Source: Acorus gramineus
Taxonomy: Eukaryota; Streptophyta; Magnoliopsida; Acorales; Acoraceae
Assembly (NCBI GenBank): GCA_030737835.1
Contig: CM060849.1
Location: 11,923,716-11,987,715 of the forward strand
Length of the DNA stretch: 64,000 bases
Direction of reading: 5' to 3'
Part shown: in pieces, positions 46,601-57,932 of the stretch
How the letters are laid out: every line of letters starts with the position of its first letter
Numbering within the stretch: the stretch's first letter is position 1
Notes under the pieces: generated by a model
What the model was told of the DNA's origin: nothing
Databases searched by the model: none
The model's input: only the letters and a program-made list of their open reading frames with translations
Made by a program: the position numbers and the translations under genes

Positions 46601-49600
46601 CAGCTACTACTACTTCCTCTAATGAACTAAGGATGGATCAAGTCAAACGCAAATACACGATGTATTAAACTTTTCATGTTACATAAGAAATTACATATGT
46701 ATAGTTTGTGTGCACATAAAAAGATACATCCAATGGAATTCTTGAAGCAAAATTTTCACCTGCAATCACACATTATTGAAGAACTTTTTGGACTTGGCTT
46801 CAATGCTTACTAAAACCTCTCATCAACAAGCTCATAAAAAAAAGGTAATCACTTATCATAAGAACCGAAAACTGACCGTGATAAAACCCAAACGTATGGC
46901 CAGATAGTCTGATTTTTCTATCGGTCCCTTAAACTGGCGCATAAAACAAAGCTGCAGATCAAGTGATGTAAACCAACTCATCAGTAGTGAGAATGAATGA
47001 ACATATTTCACTACAGAGTGCTCGCGAAGAAATCGAGACTTCAGTTGATACCCAACAAGAAAAGGAATCATGTAGTGCAGAAGCAACTAAGAAATGAGGT
47101 CTATAACTTATGGCTCCACTGATTGTGCATCCCACATACAACAGATATGGTGATATATAGAATGACAATGCAATAGTTAACATCATGTAACTTCCAAAAA
47201 ATGATCATGCTCCATACCCCACCCCAAACAAAAAAAAAATAATTAATCTAACAACAACAAACACAGACACACACAATGTACACATAAGGGTGAATATAGC
47301 ACATATGAGGCTACTATATTCTATACATATTATTATGTTCATCATGGATCAATGTGATGATGCTCAAAGAAATCCACTATAAACAAGAAAGCTCACCACC
47401 CAATTGAGAATCTTGTTCTTACTCCATGGATGAGATGTATGATGAAAAACAAATGTTGATTGCCTCTTCATTGTTGCATTCCCCCTGGCTAACAGGAAGA
47501 AAAAAAAAAACATAAAAACTCCCAACTCAAACAATCTTCCAAAAAATCGAGGATGGGAGTAACATTGTAATCTATCAACCATGTTGATGGTCAAAATATA
47601 TATACACTTGCCCAAAATGAGACATGATTATTATTACTTTTTGGAAAATGTTATAGGCAGTCTCATTTCCAGTCTGCTTGTCATTATTTTCTTGTCAACA
47701 CATTGTCTTGCCACTAAATAAACTGAACAACAATTAATCTGACATTTCACATGGTTGCACACGCTCCAGCATCAACATTTTTCTTGGGCAAACTCCAGAT
47801 GCATGATCCACCTTGAGTTTGAGAAAGTGTTAGATACATTTTACATGTTTTAGGTTATTTAAGTATTTCTCTTAGTTTGAACATTTACTCCTTTCTTTGT
47901 AATATATATTTGCGCTAGCACCTAATGAAAAAAATTGATTCATTCTCTCAATTTCTAAATCTTAAAAAAAAAAGAAAAAATTTGAAGTTAAATAGAGAAT
48001 TAGATATGAAAGACAACATGATTAGCTCAGTCATAAGGAAATTTGTCACTTAAGATGAATTTTAAATTCAAAAGGGAGATAAAATATAACTATGTCACAT
48101 ATTGTCTAAGAAAATGCTGCACTTAGTCCTTTTTATAATCCGAGACGCAGTCCACCAATGTTTTCATTTTTTTTAAAATCATATAGCTCATCTAATGAGG
48201 TATATTCTTCTATAAAATCAAATGGTATTATTTATAGAAAATGTGAAAAACTTCCAACGAGCTATATATCTCGTTACAATGAGTGGAAAAGGCTAACGAG
48301 GTATATGAGACTGCATTTGGGACTATAAAAAGGATTGAGACACTTAATTCTATTTAACAATTCCACCCATGATTGCTCACCTTGCAAGTCTCCACCCGGC
48401 TGCACGGGAGTTTGATTCTCCCATTTCCTCCAACTATACACCTACAAAATAGCCAAAATAAATTCATCCCCTCAATTTTTTTTTTCTTTTTGAAATTGAC
48501 CCCAAATGATAAAGATCATTGAAGGCACTAAAAAAACACCTTAATCATAGCAAGAACAGCAGTCACACAACTGTAAGAAACATGAGTGATCCCAAGAAGA
48601 AATAAGAAGCGGTTCAATTGCTCCAAACCCTGGTAAGAAACTAATGGCTCATGATCCTGTGGATTTCAAAAGAACAATGGACAACCAATCAAAATCAACC
48701 AATGTATTGTTGGAGGGGATGCGTGGAGACATCAAATTCAGGACGCAGAACTAGTATAAAAAGAGATGTTGGATGACAATGCTTGATCAATGTGACATTA
48801 ATGTGTTAGGATTACACCTCTTTTATAAAAGTATTGATACACTCGATCAGTTTTGCAGTCTCATCTGCAACCTCGAAGTGGTCCCCAAACCGTCAATAGG
48901 TTGTAATAGTGCAGTATACACTATACTCGTAGTGTATAAAAATTAATTTTTTTATTTTTTCAAAAAATGCACTAAGGTATCTCAGTGTATACTTCTCTTT
49001 TTATGATAATATGTACCTCAATGGACGAGTGCATATCATAAAAAAAAAAAAACGATAAAGGCTACGAACGGGACATATCATTTCCCCTTTTATAATAAGG
49101 ATGAGTATCCTTTGTATACATACCCAGTTTTGAAAGCTTATTTTTTTCAATGCGAGATCACAAACATTTGAACATCTTTTCAAAGAACCGTAATAGAAAT
49201 ATAAATCATTATTCTGAAATATAGTTTTAACAGAAACCCGACCTCATCACAATTGTGTGGCAATATGTCACCAAGCCTCCGGGCATTCCCGGAAACCGTG
49301 CCATTCATCTTTCCCCCATCGCCATAGTCGTCCTCTGGGCAGACATAGAAACGGTTGGTGAAGAGCGACGACGGCACACAAATCTCCGAGATCCACCTTG
49401 CCGTTTGCCCCAACATCAACGATATGATCCCGAGCAGCATAAGCTCTAAATCACGCAACAAAAACTCACATTTCATTTCAATAATTCAACATAAAACACA
49501 CAAAAAAAAAAACTCCATTACACTCATCTTATCCCAAATGCAATATCATATTCTTCGTTAGCCCCTCCACTCACCGTAACGAGATATAAATAATATCATG

Positions 49601-50895
49601 CAATTCATTAGAGTATACACATACTTCACCTTTTACAAAGACACATACTCATTACTCATTAGATGAAGTATATGGTTTTAAAAAAATATAAAAGCATGAT
49701 CGGGTTGCATTTCCATTATAAAATGGACTGAGTGTAATATTTGTTGGAAAAAACTTGTTGGGTGAATGAGAAAATTGAATCCAAAGTGTGGTTGGTGGTT
49801 GAGGAAGAAAAAAGCTATAGTCTCATATCGGTTAAAAACAAAAAGCATTGAGGATTTATAAGGTGGGCTCCTTGTACTCTAGTGAATTGTTTTTGGTGGA
49901 CACCCTATGGTGGACCTTTCCATGCGGGGTGGTGCGAAACACCACCACGCGTATTGGGCATTTTAGGGCGCACTTGGCATCGTCGCTAGGAGCTGGAGCC
50001 TTTTCTTTTTGGACTTTTGTCAGATCGGACGGTGGAGATCGTTTTGATCAAATGAATTCAAGACCGTCGATCGGATGAATCCGCGGATGCGATGTGGGCC
50101 GTTAGATCAACGGTTACGATCTAGCCATTGGTTACTTGAAGAAGAGATGCCATGAACTCTGTTCTAGTAAAAACTGAACAGAGGAATGGACTCTTCCAAA
50201 AGCCTCTTCAACTGATTTTTTCTTCCATAAATTACACCCAGTTCCTACATTTTTAGGCATCCAATCATTCAATAGGCATTCAGTCCCTTAGAGTTTGCAT
50301 TCGAGTTTCATAGCATTCAAGTAAGAGAGAGTTGGAGAAAACACAGTCTGTCCGCTGTCCTCTCAGTTTGAAGTGCTGCTACTGTGGGGAGTCGACCATT
50401 GTATCATGGGAGACCTTCGCCGCTATCCGTGAGCACCAGTGCGGGGCGAATAACGTCTTAAGGAGTCCAACTCTAGCCTCGGTCTCCTCTCCATCACCTC
50501 TCCATCAGAACAGATTCTACAACCCAGTACACTTCTCTGTATTACTATTAGTTTATCTATATATACTGTTTTGTAAGCATAACCCTTTCACTGATATCTT
50601 TACAATATTTTTCTAATATATATATATATATAACAACGAAGGGGGGTGACCTTCTCTGATCTTCTCGAGGGACGCGAAGAGGGCCTTCCGTTTAGTCCTC
50701 TTTAGCCACTGAAAGGAAAGTGAAGAATGTCAGGGAATCCGAGAATGGACGGTTGGGATGGATTGTTCGGGAAAATCTCACCTTCCCGCAGCGGTAGATG
50801 GAGCGCTCGACGACGAAGCAGACGGCGACCATAACGGTGGTAACGGTGGCGACCGACCACGTCGGGGTCTCGGCGAGGGATCTTCCCTCGCCCAT
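37630..50895 (-). CDS. MLO-like seven-transmembrane protein, 15 exons
   Basis: Exons in order: 50782-50895, 50651-50708, 49243-49445, 48540-48656, 48381-48441, 47397-47488, 46877-46951, 44316-44401, 42232-42281, 42089-42129, 41750-41920, 41627-41662, 40673-40740, 38423-38483 and 37630-37929. Every border is GT/AG and every phase fits, giving 510 residues, a normal MLO length. Signatures include [88 protein letters not shown] and [16 protein letters not shown]. The tail [20 protein letters not shown] plus CKRVK is the calmodulin-binding segment. MLO proteins are plasma-membrane proteins with seven membrane spans and calcium-linked roles; some members govern powdery mildew compatibility. The [10 protein letters not shown] start and the tail suggest the clade containing Arabidopsis MLO4/MLO11, which acts in root touch and gravity responses. 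The clade is inferred. Introns of up to about 2.2 kb carry transposon debris. Confidence 0.93.
38202..38217. repeat. TG microsatellite in an MLO intron
   Basis: A run of about eight TG units lies in the last MLO intron. Confidence 0.8.
44880..44960 (-). mobile_element. Retroposon 3' end in an MLO intron
   Basis: Minus-strand GTTGGTACGCTCCTACCTTTC followed by an A-rich tail is a diverged relative of 28426-28480. The 5' extent was not resolved. Confidence 0.35.
45140..45511 (-). mobile_element. RTE-type LINE 3' fragment
   Basis: The stretch with GGGTCGACTGCATAAATCATT, CTATTAAGGGTCACAACCTCC and ATCTATCTCAACATTCTC resembles, on the minus strand, the 3' part of plant RTE-type LINEs. This is a resemblance recalled from knowledge, not an alignment. 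It is decayed and lies in the intron between MLO exons 7 and 8. The L1 insertion at 45512 interrupts its upstream part. Confidence 0.4.
45512..45880 (+). mobile_element. 5'-truncated L1 LINE with poly(A) and 12-bp TSD
   Basis: The sequence ends in an A run (45861-45878) and is flanked by a 12-bp duplication, TCCAAACATGTT, at 45500-45511 and 45881-45892. A short frame around 45615-45665 reads [14 protein letters not shown], the block found at the C-terminal end of L1-type ORF2 proteins. Only the last 0.35 kb is present, as expected from 5' truncation during target-primed reverse transcription. It includes a G run at about 45689-45702. Confidence 0.82.
49742..50604 (+). mobile_element. Solo LTR in the second MLO intron
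   Basis: The 863-bp block starts TGTTGGAAAAAACTTG and ends GATATCTTTACA, with a perfect 5-bp duplication ATATT at 49737-49741 and 50605-50609. It includes TCTCATATCGG and GGATTTATAAGGTGGGC, the promoter-like arrangement common in plant Copia LTRs. No primer site or second LTR follows, so it is a solo LTR left by recombination. It lies antisense to MLO, ending only 46 bases from the exon 2 boundary. Confidence 0.83.
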
Positions 50896-51578
50896 CCTAT
50901 AAGATCGGACGGTCACCGAGGGTTCTGGAGTCTGAATAAAAGCAGAAGCATTTGGGGGAGAGCGAGTGAGTGAGTGGGTGGAGGTTTTTATTTCAAACAG
51001 GGGGAGGCTTTAAAGAAGGAAGGCTTTTTTTCAGATGTTGCAGTCACGTTAGTGTGGTTTTTTTTTTATACACATGGAGATTCGGCGGGTTTAAAGGGGA
51101 GGGAGAAGCTCGGGTTGGGTTTGTCGGGGACAGCACGTGCTCTTGTACGCGTTGCATTGAAGTGATTGTTTTTCAATTTTGGGGGCTTTACTTTTGTCGG
51201 ATATATTATATACTTTTTAATGTTCTGTGCATTCATGGAGTTTGTGTTCGTGTACTAGCTTGCGTCGAAGGAGGGGAGATACAGGTTTTAGAGTGAGAAC
51301 GTGCAATAGCTAAATCCAACGGACTCCAGAGCCCCCCGGCATGCATGCATAACGCATTCTAAACATCCTCACAAGAAGACACGTCTAACGACCACGTTTC
51401 AGTTATTCAACCACGTGTCATCTCCATTACAAGTTTACAACCATGTTAATATACGTGTCACTCCAAAACCCACATCCAAGCCGTCCATTCCAATCACATA
51501 CCACTTTTTTTCATTCCCCAAACGGCCAAACGAAGACCAACAAGCGCATGCAGTGAAACACAGAGAGAGGAAACAGAG
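50896..51578. promoter_or_regulatory. Shared 683-bp promoter region of MLO and the LEA gene
   Basis: The MLO gene starts leftward at 50895 and the LEA/TMEM205 gene starts rightward at 51579, so both are driven from this interval. Its LEA-proximal part carries the seed and ABA motifs listed separately. The MLO-proximal part is purine-rich (GAGAGCGAGTGAGTGAGTGG). No convincing TATA box was identified for either gene. Confidence 0.6.
51340..51459 (+). promoter_or_regulatory. RY and ABRE motifs of the LEA promoter
   Basis: CATGCATG (RY element, 51340-51347) is followed by three ACGTGTC-type ABREs: GACACGT (reverse, 51378-51384), CCACGTGTC (51411-51419) and ACGTGTC (51453-51459). RY elements bind ABI3-type B3 factors and ABREs bind ABI5-type bZIP factors. 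This is the usual set for seed-maturation and ABA-responsive LEA genes. The motifs lie 120-240 bases upstream of the ATG. Confidence 0.7.
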
Positions 51579-54360
51579 ATGATGAACGTCGTAGCAATCG
51601 GCCTCGTGTTGACCACACTCGCGACCGCCGGCGTGTGGTCCCCACCCCCGGAGAAGGTCCACCGAATCAACGGCGGGGACGACGTCGTCCTCACGGAGGG
51701 CCACCGTCTGATCGTCGTGGAGTACGAGAAGCAAGGCCTCAAGAAACAACCCATCACCACCACCACCAAACGACAAGAAGCCGCCCTGCCTCGTGATTCG
51801 GGCACGCCGCACGAGCCCGAACGTCACGGCCTCGTCGAGGAAGCGAAGGAGAAATTCAAAGAAACCGCTTCGGTCCTCCCCAAACTTGGCCAAGGCGTGT
51901 CGGGCCCGGTCCACGGCACCAAAGAGAAGATCTGCGACGCGTACGGTGTCTGCAAGGAAAGGTTGGCGAGCGTCTTAGGTAAGGCAAAAGAGAAGGCCGA
52001 GGAGGTCGTCGAGGAAGCGCGGGACGCGCGCGAGGCGGTCAAAGAGAAAGCGAAGGACGCGCGCGAGGCGGTGAAGGAGAAAGCGAAGGACGCGAGCGAG
52101 GTGGTGAAGGAGAAAGCGAAGGACGCGAGCGAGGCGGTGAAGGAGGAGTTGCGGGAAGCGAAGGAGAACGTGACGGAGGCCGCGCGCGGGGCGGTGGAGA
52201 AGGCGAGGGGGAACCTGACGGAGATGGCGCGGCGCGCGCGCGAGCTGGGCCGCGACTTGTTCGAGTACGTGTTGGCGAGGGAGACGGTGAGGGCGGCGGC
52301 GGAGGTGGTGAGGGTGTCGGGGTTCGCGGTGGCGTACGGGGCGTGTGTTTGGGTGACGTTTGTTTCGAGTCATGTTTTGGCGGGGGCGCTGCCGAGGCAG
52401 CAGTTGGGGGTGGTGCAGAGTAAGGTTTATCCGGTGTATTTTCGGGTGATGGGGTGGATGGTTGGGGTGGTGGTGTTGGCGCATTCGGTGAATGAGTGGT
52501 GGGGGTTCGGTGGCAGAGGTGGCTCGCAGAGGTTGCAAAGTTATAATTTGCTTGGGGTTTTAGGGGTTGTGCTTGCCAATATGGTGTTCCTTGAGCCTAA
52601 AGCGACTAAGGTGTGTATGCTGTTTTTTTTTTTTTGGATAATGTTATAATCAGCTCCAAATTTTAACACGTCTTCTCACCCTTTAGGCCTAGTTTGACAT
52701 GGAGATAAGAGATTGGGATGAGAAAAAAATTGGGTTAAATCACTTGATATCCCGTATGGCATAAAAAAAGGGATAAAGTATGGATAATTGTTCACATTTT
52801 GAAATAAAAAATGTCAAATAGTTTGTTCTAGGTAAAAGGTGGAATAGGCTTTGTCCTAATTTTTTATCCCTATTTTATAAAATTGGGATAACATTTATGA
52901 CTATCAAAAAAAAAAAAAAAATGTGTTCCACTAAACAATATTAATGCCTCATTAATAGGAGGGTAGATTTGGTATTTTAAAAAAAATGTGAAATTATTCT
53001 ATATTTGATCTAAATGCAAGATTGAGGATAAGAATAAAAAAATGAGGATAATAAAAAGCATTAACAAATGTAAAATAGTAAATTTTTTATCCTTATAAAT
53101 TAGACTAATTTATCCTAAAAATTTATCCATTTATCAAATTAGGCCTTAAGGCGAGAATATAAACCGGTTAGAATTAGAGTTGGTATTAGTAGCCCTCTTA
53201 TTATTATTTTTTAATGATAAACATCATTTAATAAGTATACGCATTGATGAAAAGTGTACCTCACTATTTTACGAATTAAATTAATTAATTTTTAACAAAT
53301 ACAAAAAAATAAAATAAATAACTAGGTATAAGAAGATTTATGTCTCTCCGGAATGACTACGGAGGAATATAGAGCTGTCAGTGTGGGATTGCGTGGAACA
53401 TCGCTGTTGTTTTTTTATTTGTTAGTTTATCTTTTGAAAATATTGAAAAATCTTCAAGGAATTGTTGGTTTTCTTTGGATGGTTGAAGCAATTAATCTAA
53501 TTCAGCATGATTTCAAACACACTAGCAACGTATTAATCACATTCACTGATGGATCTTGAATTGAATATGAATTTTTATGGTAGGAGATTGAATGTGATGT
53601 TTGAGTGGAACTTTTAACATTCAAATGTTGAAAGTCATTGGGAATCATGGTTTTTGTCAAAATAATTCTGCTGATTGATCAAACAACATGTTTTTATATG
53701 AACTTTTATTAGTGACCAACAAAACAAATGGAAATGGCTTTTTTGAGTCACCTGAGTACTGAGTGCACAGGACTAGTACGGGTGCAATATTAATGTGACA
53801 TTTGGAAGATCAATCATTTTGTTGCTAATGCACACAGCTGAAATCAAATTTATTTTCCACTAAAATTAACCAATATAACCAAGAGCAAGAATTGTGAGAT
53901 TTATGTTAGTAGGTAGTAGTACTTGCTAATGTATAAAACTAGCTACATACAAATGGAAAACACTAACCACTATGTCAATCGAATCTTTCATCATGTGCTG
54001 TCATTTTGATTTCTCCAGGTGATGTTTGAGAGGATGAAAGTGGAGAAAGAAGAGGGAAGGGGAAGAGACTTAGCGGACATGATAGGCGAACCCGTTGCCA
54101 CCACCACGACCTTTACGGGCATTGCATCGCCCAGTGGACGGTCTTTCGCCACCCGAGAGACCACCACAACCACCACTGCAACAACCACCACCGGGATGGC
54201 GTCTGTGGACCAGGAGAAGGTGAAGCAGAGGTTGGTGAGGCTGAGCAGGAGACTGGGGAAGCTCAACAGCTACTCTTCTTTCCTCAATGTGCTGAGCCTC
54301 ATGGGGTTGACATGGCACCTTGTGTATCTGGCTGGGAGGCTTCAGGTTGCACCCTGTTGA
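51579..54360 (+). CDS. LEA-repeat protein with TMEM205/DUF4149-like domain
   Basis: Two exons, 51579-52610 and 54019-54360, join in phase and give 457 residues. Residues 1-18 are hydrophobic, like a signal peptide or anchor. Residues about 85-240 are charged and helical, with four 11-residue repeats of the type AKDA(R/S)E(A/V)VKEK at about 149-192, encoded by 33-bp DNA units from 52023. Three hydrophobic segments follow (AVAYGACVWVTFVSSHVLAG; MVGVVVLAHSV; LLGVLGVVLANMVFLEP) before KATK|VMFERMK at the splice. A fourth lies near the C terminus (NVLSLMGLTWHLVYLAG). This combination is known in Arabidopsis seed LEA-domain proteins such as At1g72100. It probably protects membranes during desiccation; this is inferred. 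Exon 1 is very GC-rich. A second ATG follows immediately, and either could start. Confidence 0.88.
52023..52154 (+). repeat. Four 33-bp tandem repeats in the LEA exon
   Basis: Units start at 52023, 52056, 52089 and 52122, each near GACGCGCGCGAGGCGGT and ending GAGAAAGCGAAG. They encode the 11-residue LEA motif. The high similarity at DNA level suggests recent expansion. Confidence 0.85.
52686..53145. mobile_element. Tourist-like MITE in the LEA intron
   Basis: The 460-bp element has ends GGCCTAGTTTGACATGG and, inverted, GGCCTAATTTGATAAATGG. It is flanked by TTA at 52683-52685 and 53146-53148, the duplication of PIF/Harbinger (Tourist) elements. The interior has GGGATAA motifs on both strands and no gene. 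Confidence 0.78.
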
Positions 54361-54437
54361 GTGGGAAAGGGGTGTCAGATTGTGGTCTGCTGATCTAGCT
54401 GTGTGTACCAGTAATCTTTGTGTGTTCCCCGCCGCCG

Positions 54438-54485
<48 letters not shown>

Positions 54486-54493
54486 CCCCCCCC
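54438..54493 (+). repeat. 45-base C homopolymer followed by T and 10 C
   Basis: An uninterrupted run of 45 C (54438-54482), then T, then 10 C, lies about 80 bases after the LEA stop codon, probably in its 3' untranslated region. The length could be real or an assembly effect. Confidence 0.85.
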
Positions 54494-56646
54494 ACCTCTG
54501 CAGTGTGTTTTTTTACCTTTCTTTATGTAGTTTGTGGCCTGTGGGTTTGATGTGGTGGAACGTTGGTTTTGCATTTTTTATGGGCCATGTGACTAGTATG
54601 GTGTATAGAATTTATTTCATGTTATGTTAAAAATCATTTTGGTGGTTCCTAGAAATTTTTTGGTGTGTATTCAAAAAGAATATGTGAATTCAGAGAGATT
54701 ATATAAGTTATTAGTAAATAGCAGGTTGAAATAGCTGGCAAGTTCTTTCTTTCAAGTAGAAGGGAAACGCTCAGCAAAGGGGAGCTGCATATCTAATGAT
54801 TATTTGAAAGCTTTCTTTTTTCTTTTTGAAAGACGTAGATGTTGTGGTTTCATTACTAAATTCCAAAACTAGATGAGAGGATAACAACTAACAAAGGAAA
54901 ACTAGAAAATAACACTCAATGAAGACCAATTCCAAAACTAGATGAGAGGATAAAAACTAACAATGGAAAACCAGAAAATAACACTCAATGATGACTAATC
55001 TGCCTTCATGTAATGCACCTCACATCTTTAGAGCATTCATGAAATATGCATTCAAAAACTCATATAAACTCACATAATCCATTCGAAAGAAACTTGAAAA
55101 TCATAGATCTGACATATGAATGAATAACTATCGTGGATCTGTGATAAAACTCATCAAAATCTCAAACAAAAACACATGGGTTCAGGCTCATACAAAAAGG
55201 GATCCAAACAAAGCATGGGAAAAACCTAAACATGCTTCTACCTTCAAAATTTAACCTTATGCATGATACATGAATAACCCACCAAAATCAGCATGTTAAC
55301 CTTGTAAAAATATCTCAAAAAATCACAAAACTCCATTTGAACCCAAAAACATTGGGTGGCTAATCTCGACGAGCAGTCAGAGACTAAAACAGGCAAAGCT
55401 GAGTGGCTAGTCTTAATTGAATGTTCACCCGACGGCTAACTCAGGCTAGCCGATTTTTACTAGTTTTCGACAGCAATGTCTTAAATTGGTTATAACTTAG
55501 ACCAATACACATCTGATTTTTTTTTTATCTAAAACATCCATTTGAGAACTTACATAATGAGGATTGCTATCAAACACTGATATTCGAATTTCAGGTATTT
55601 AACAATCCTTGAAACTCAGCATAAACATGACATAGAATTTATAGTCGTTATGAGTTATAACTATTAAAAAATTTGTTATTGATGAATAATATAATAACAT
55701 TGGCAAATAAATTTTCTCAAAATCTAATCAAATTGGTGAGATTTGATACCACCCAATTTTTGTCACAAGGGTGCATTTTGAATTGATATAGGACCTAATT
55801 AGTTGGATTTTCCAAAATTTATGATGTTCTAGGAGAGAATATAAATCCATGGTATATTTTAAAATAATTCAAAACGCATGTAGACTGGAATTAATGTTGA
55901 AAATAAAATTGTATATAGCATTATCAACTATATATAACACCAACGAAAATGGGGGTTAAAGGTAAAATCACAAATTTAATAGAGCGTTGTTACACGCTAT
56001 AGGGATAGTACCACAGACAGTTTATGAATCTCGATAGCCACGATATATACCTCCCTAAACTAGTATATATATAGTTAGCATTTTTTCATGTTTTTCTTTT
56101 AATAGATCCATGCATTACATCAAGAAGGTATACACATTTTTCATTAAAAAAAATATATTTCATTAGATGAGTTATATTATTTTTAAAAAATAAAATGTGT
56201 GTGGACTATATGCTGATAGTCCATGGACTTTGTCTAACATTATTCAATTTAGGAAAATAATATGTCCAGCTCTATATGCAGCCCCACCAATGGTCCACGT
56301 CGGTTTTTTTTCTTTCTTTTTTTAAATATGCACTCGCTTACATATTGTTATAAAAAAAAAATTATACATTGAATGAAAAAAATTATAAATAGCTAGGGGA
56401 CCGCTTCTAAGTTGCGCATGTGTTAACGAAACAGACCGAAGGTGTATTTGGTGTAAACTCCACGTTCGGAAAAGCCGGGGGAGAGGGGGTGCAGGGATGG
56501 AGAGCGGTAGAGAAGCATTGGTTCTGGGGAGTTTCAAACGCGATTTTGTTTTAAACACTGGTTTTAGTGTTAAAATGCAATATAGCTGGGTTTTTTTTTG
56601 CTTAGATCTATGGTGATGTTACATGTTAAATCTACCTCATCATGTA
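54494..56646. other. Intergenic DNA with a 69-bp tandem duplication
   Basis: 54861-54929 and 54930-54998 are near-identical copies of 69 bases (TTCCAAAACTAGATGAGAGG...). The rest is AT-rich and shows no gene. Confidence 0.6.
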
Positions 56647-57903
56647 GGGCACCGATATTCCCACCCACATAGCTATTTGTCCCACTTCTCTAAAAAATCA
56701 GAATGTGGTTTTTTTAAAGAGTGATCCTACCCCGATCCATCGGACTTTGTGAAGTCATCCATTATGTAACAGGTCGACATCACATAGTCGAATCAATCAC
56801 AGAGATCTAAGACCCTCTTTGTAGCCCACTCGACTTTGTGAAGTCGTTCATTATTTCACATGTTGACATCACAGAGTCGAACTAGTTACAGAGACTTAAG
56901 GCCCTCTCTACGGCCTATTCGACTTTGTGTTTGGAACAATGTGTTTGCGTGTTATAGCGTTGTCAATTAAATGATATCTTCAAATAATGGTGCATTGTTC
57001 AGTATCATGAAGGATAGATCACATGATGTAGTATTTGGATATCTCTTTGTGATATCATCCATTATGTTACAAGTTGAATGGACCGTAGAGAGGGCCTTAT
57101 GTCTCTAGGATTAGTTCGACTATGTGATGTCAACCTGCAACATAATGATAATGTTTTAAAAATCAAACCGTTCAATTAACCAAAAAAATGACTGAGTCAA
57201 TGGTCATTGGTTCAACTGTTGGGTCAACCAAATTTGAACCATGACATAATTATAATATAATAATTTTTAATTATCATTACTAAATAAAAATATAAAATAT
57301 TTTAAAAAATCTTAGCATAAATTTTTTACTTAACATCATAACATGATTTTAGCATATAAAATCTAAACTTTTTATTAGATTTCATATTTTAACAAGTGAT
57401 TAATAACAATTTCTATGAATAAAGAACCATTCGATATAATCAACCAACAGCCAATTCACAAAAACCGTTGGTTCAATTGGTGGGTTGATTGAGTTTTATT
57501 GATTTTTTATATCATCGGGTTATATGGCTAAACCGAACCGGAATTCAACGCGGGTAAAGGTTTAACTAGTTCAACCAAGCAGGTCGGATTGGGTTTTAAA
57601 GCGCTGCATAATTGACCATTTCATAAATTCGTGGGTTATATAAAAGCCTTAGGTTTCTGTGACCTGTTCGACTCTGCGAGGTCGAACGAGGTATATAACT
57701 GACGATTACACAAAGTCAAATGGGTCGTAGAGAGGGCTTAAGTCTTTATGACTAGTTCGACTATGTGATGTTGACCTGTGACATAATAGATGATTTTACA
57801 AAGTCGAATGGGTCGGGTGGGTTCACCTCTTAAAAAAACCACATTTTTATTTTTCTGAGAGGAGTGGGTTGAAGAACTCCATGGGTGGAAATATTGGCGC
57901 CCC
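56647..57903. mobile_element. 1.26-kb foldback element with nested MITE
   Basis: The left end GGGCACCGATATTCCCACCCA matches the inverted right end GGGCGCCAATATTTCCACCCA, and the arms continue through GAATGTGGTTTTTTTAAAG-type sequence. The left arm holds two tandem units of about 88 bases from 56741, each starting CGACTTTGTGAAGTC; inverted relatives lie at 57060-57140 and 57700-57810. A separate AT-rich insert with ends TTTTAAAAATCAAACCG and CTTTAAAACCCAATCCG (inverted) occupies about 57155-57603. No clean target duplication was found for either. Confidence 0.65.
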
Positions 57904-57932
57904 ACTATATATCAGCACGCTTTAATTTATTA

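Noticed and set aside
51435..52538. Minus-strand His/Arg-rich frames over the LEA exon
   Set aside because: They come from the antisense of the GC-rich repeat-bearing exon and show no domain.
54070..54495. Minus-strand glycine-rich frame
   Set aside because: The glycine run is the antisense of the C homopolymer and the rest overlaps the LEA second exon.
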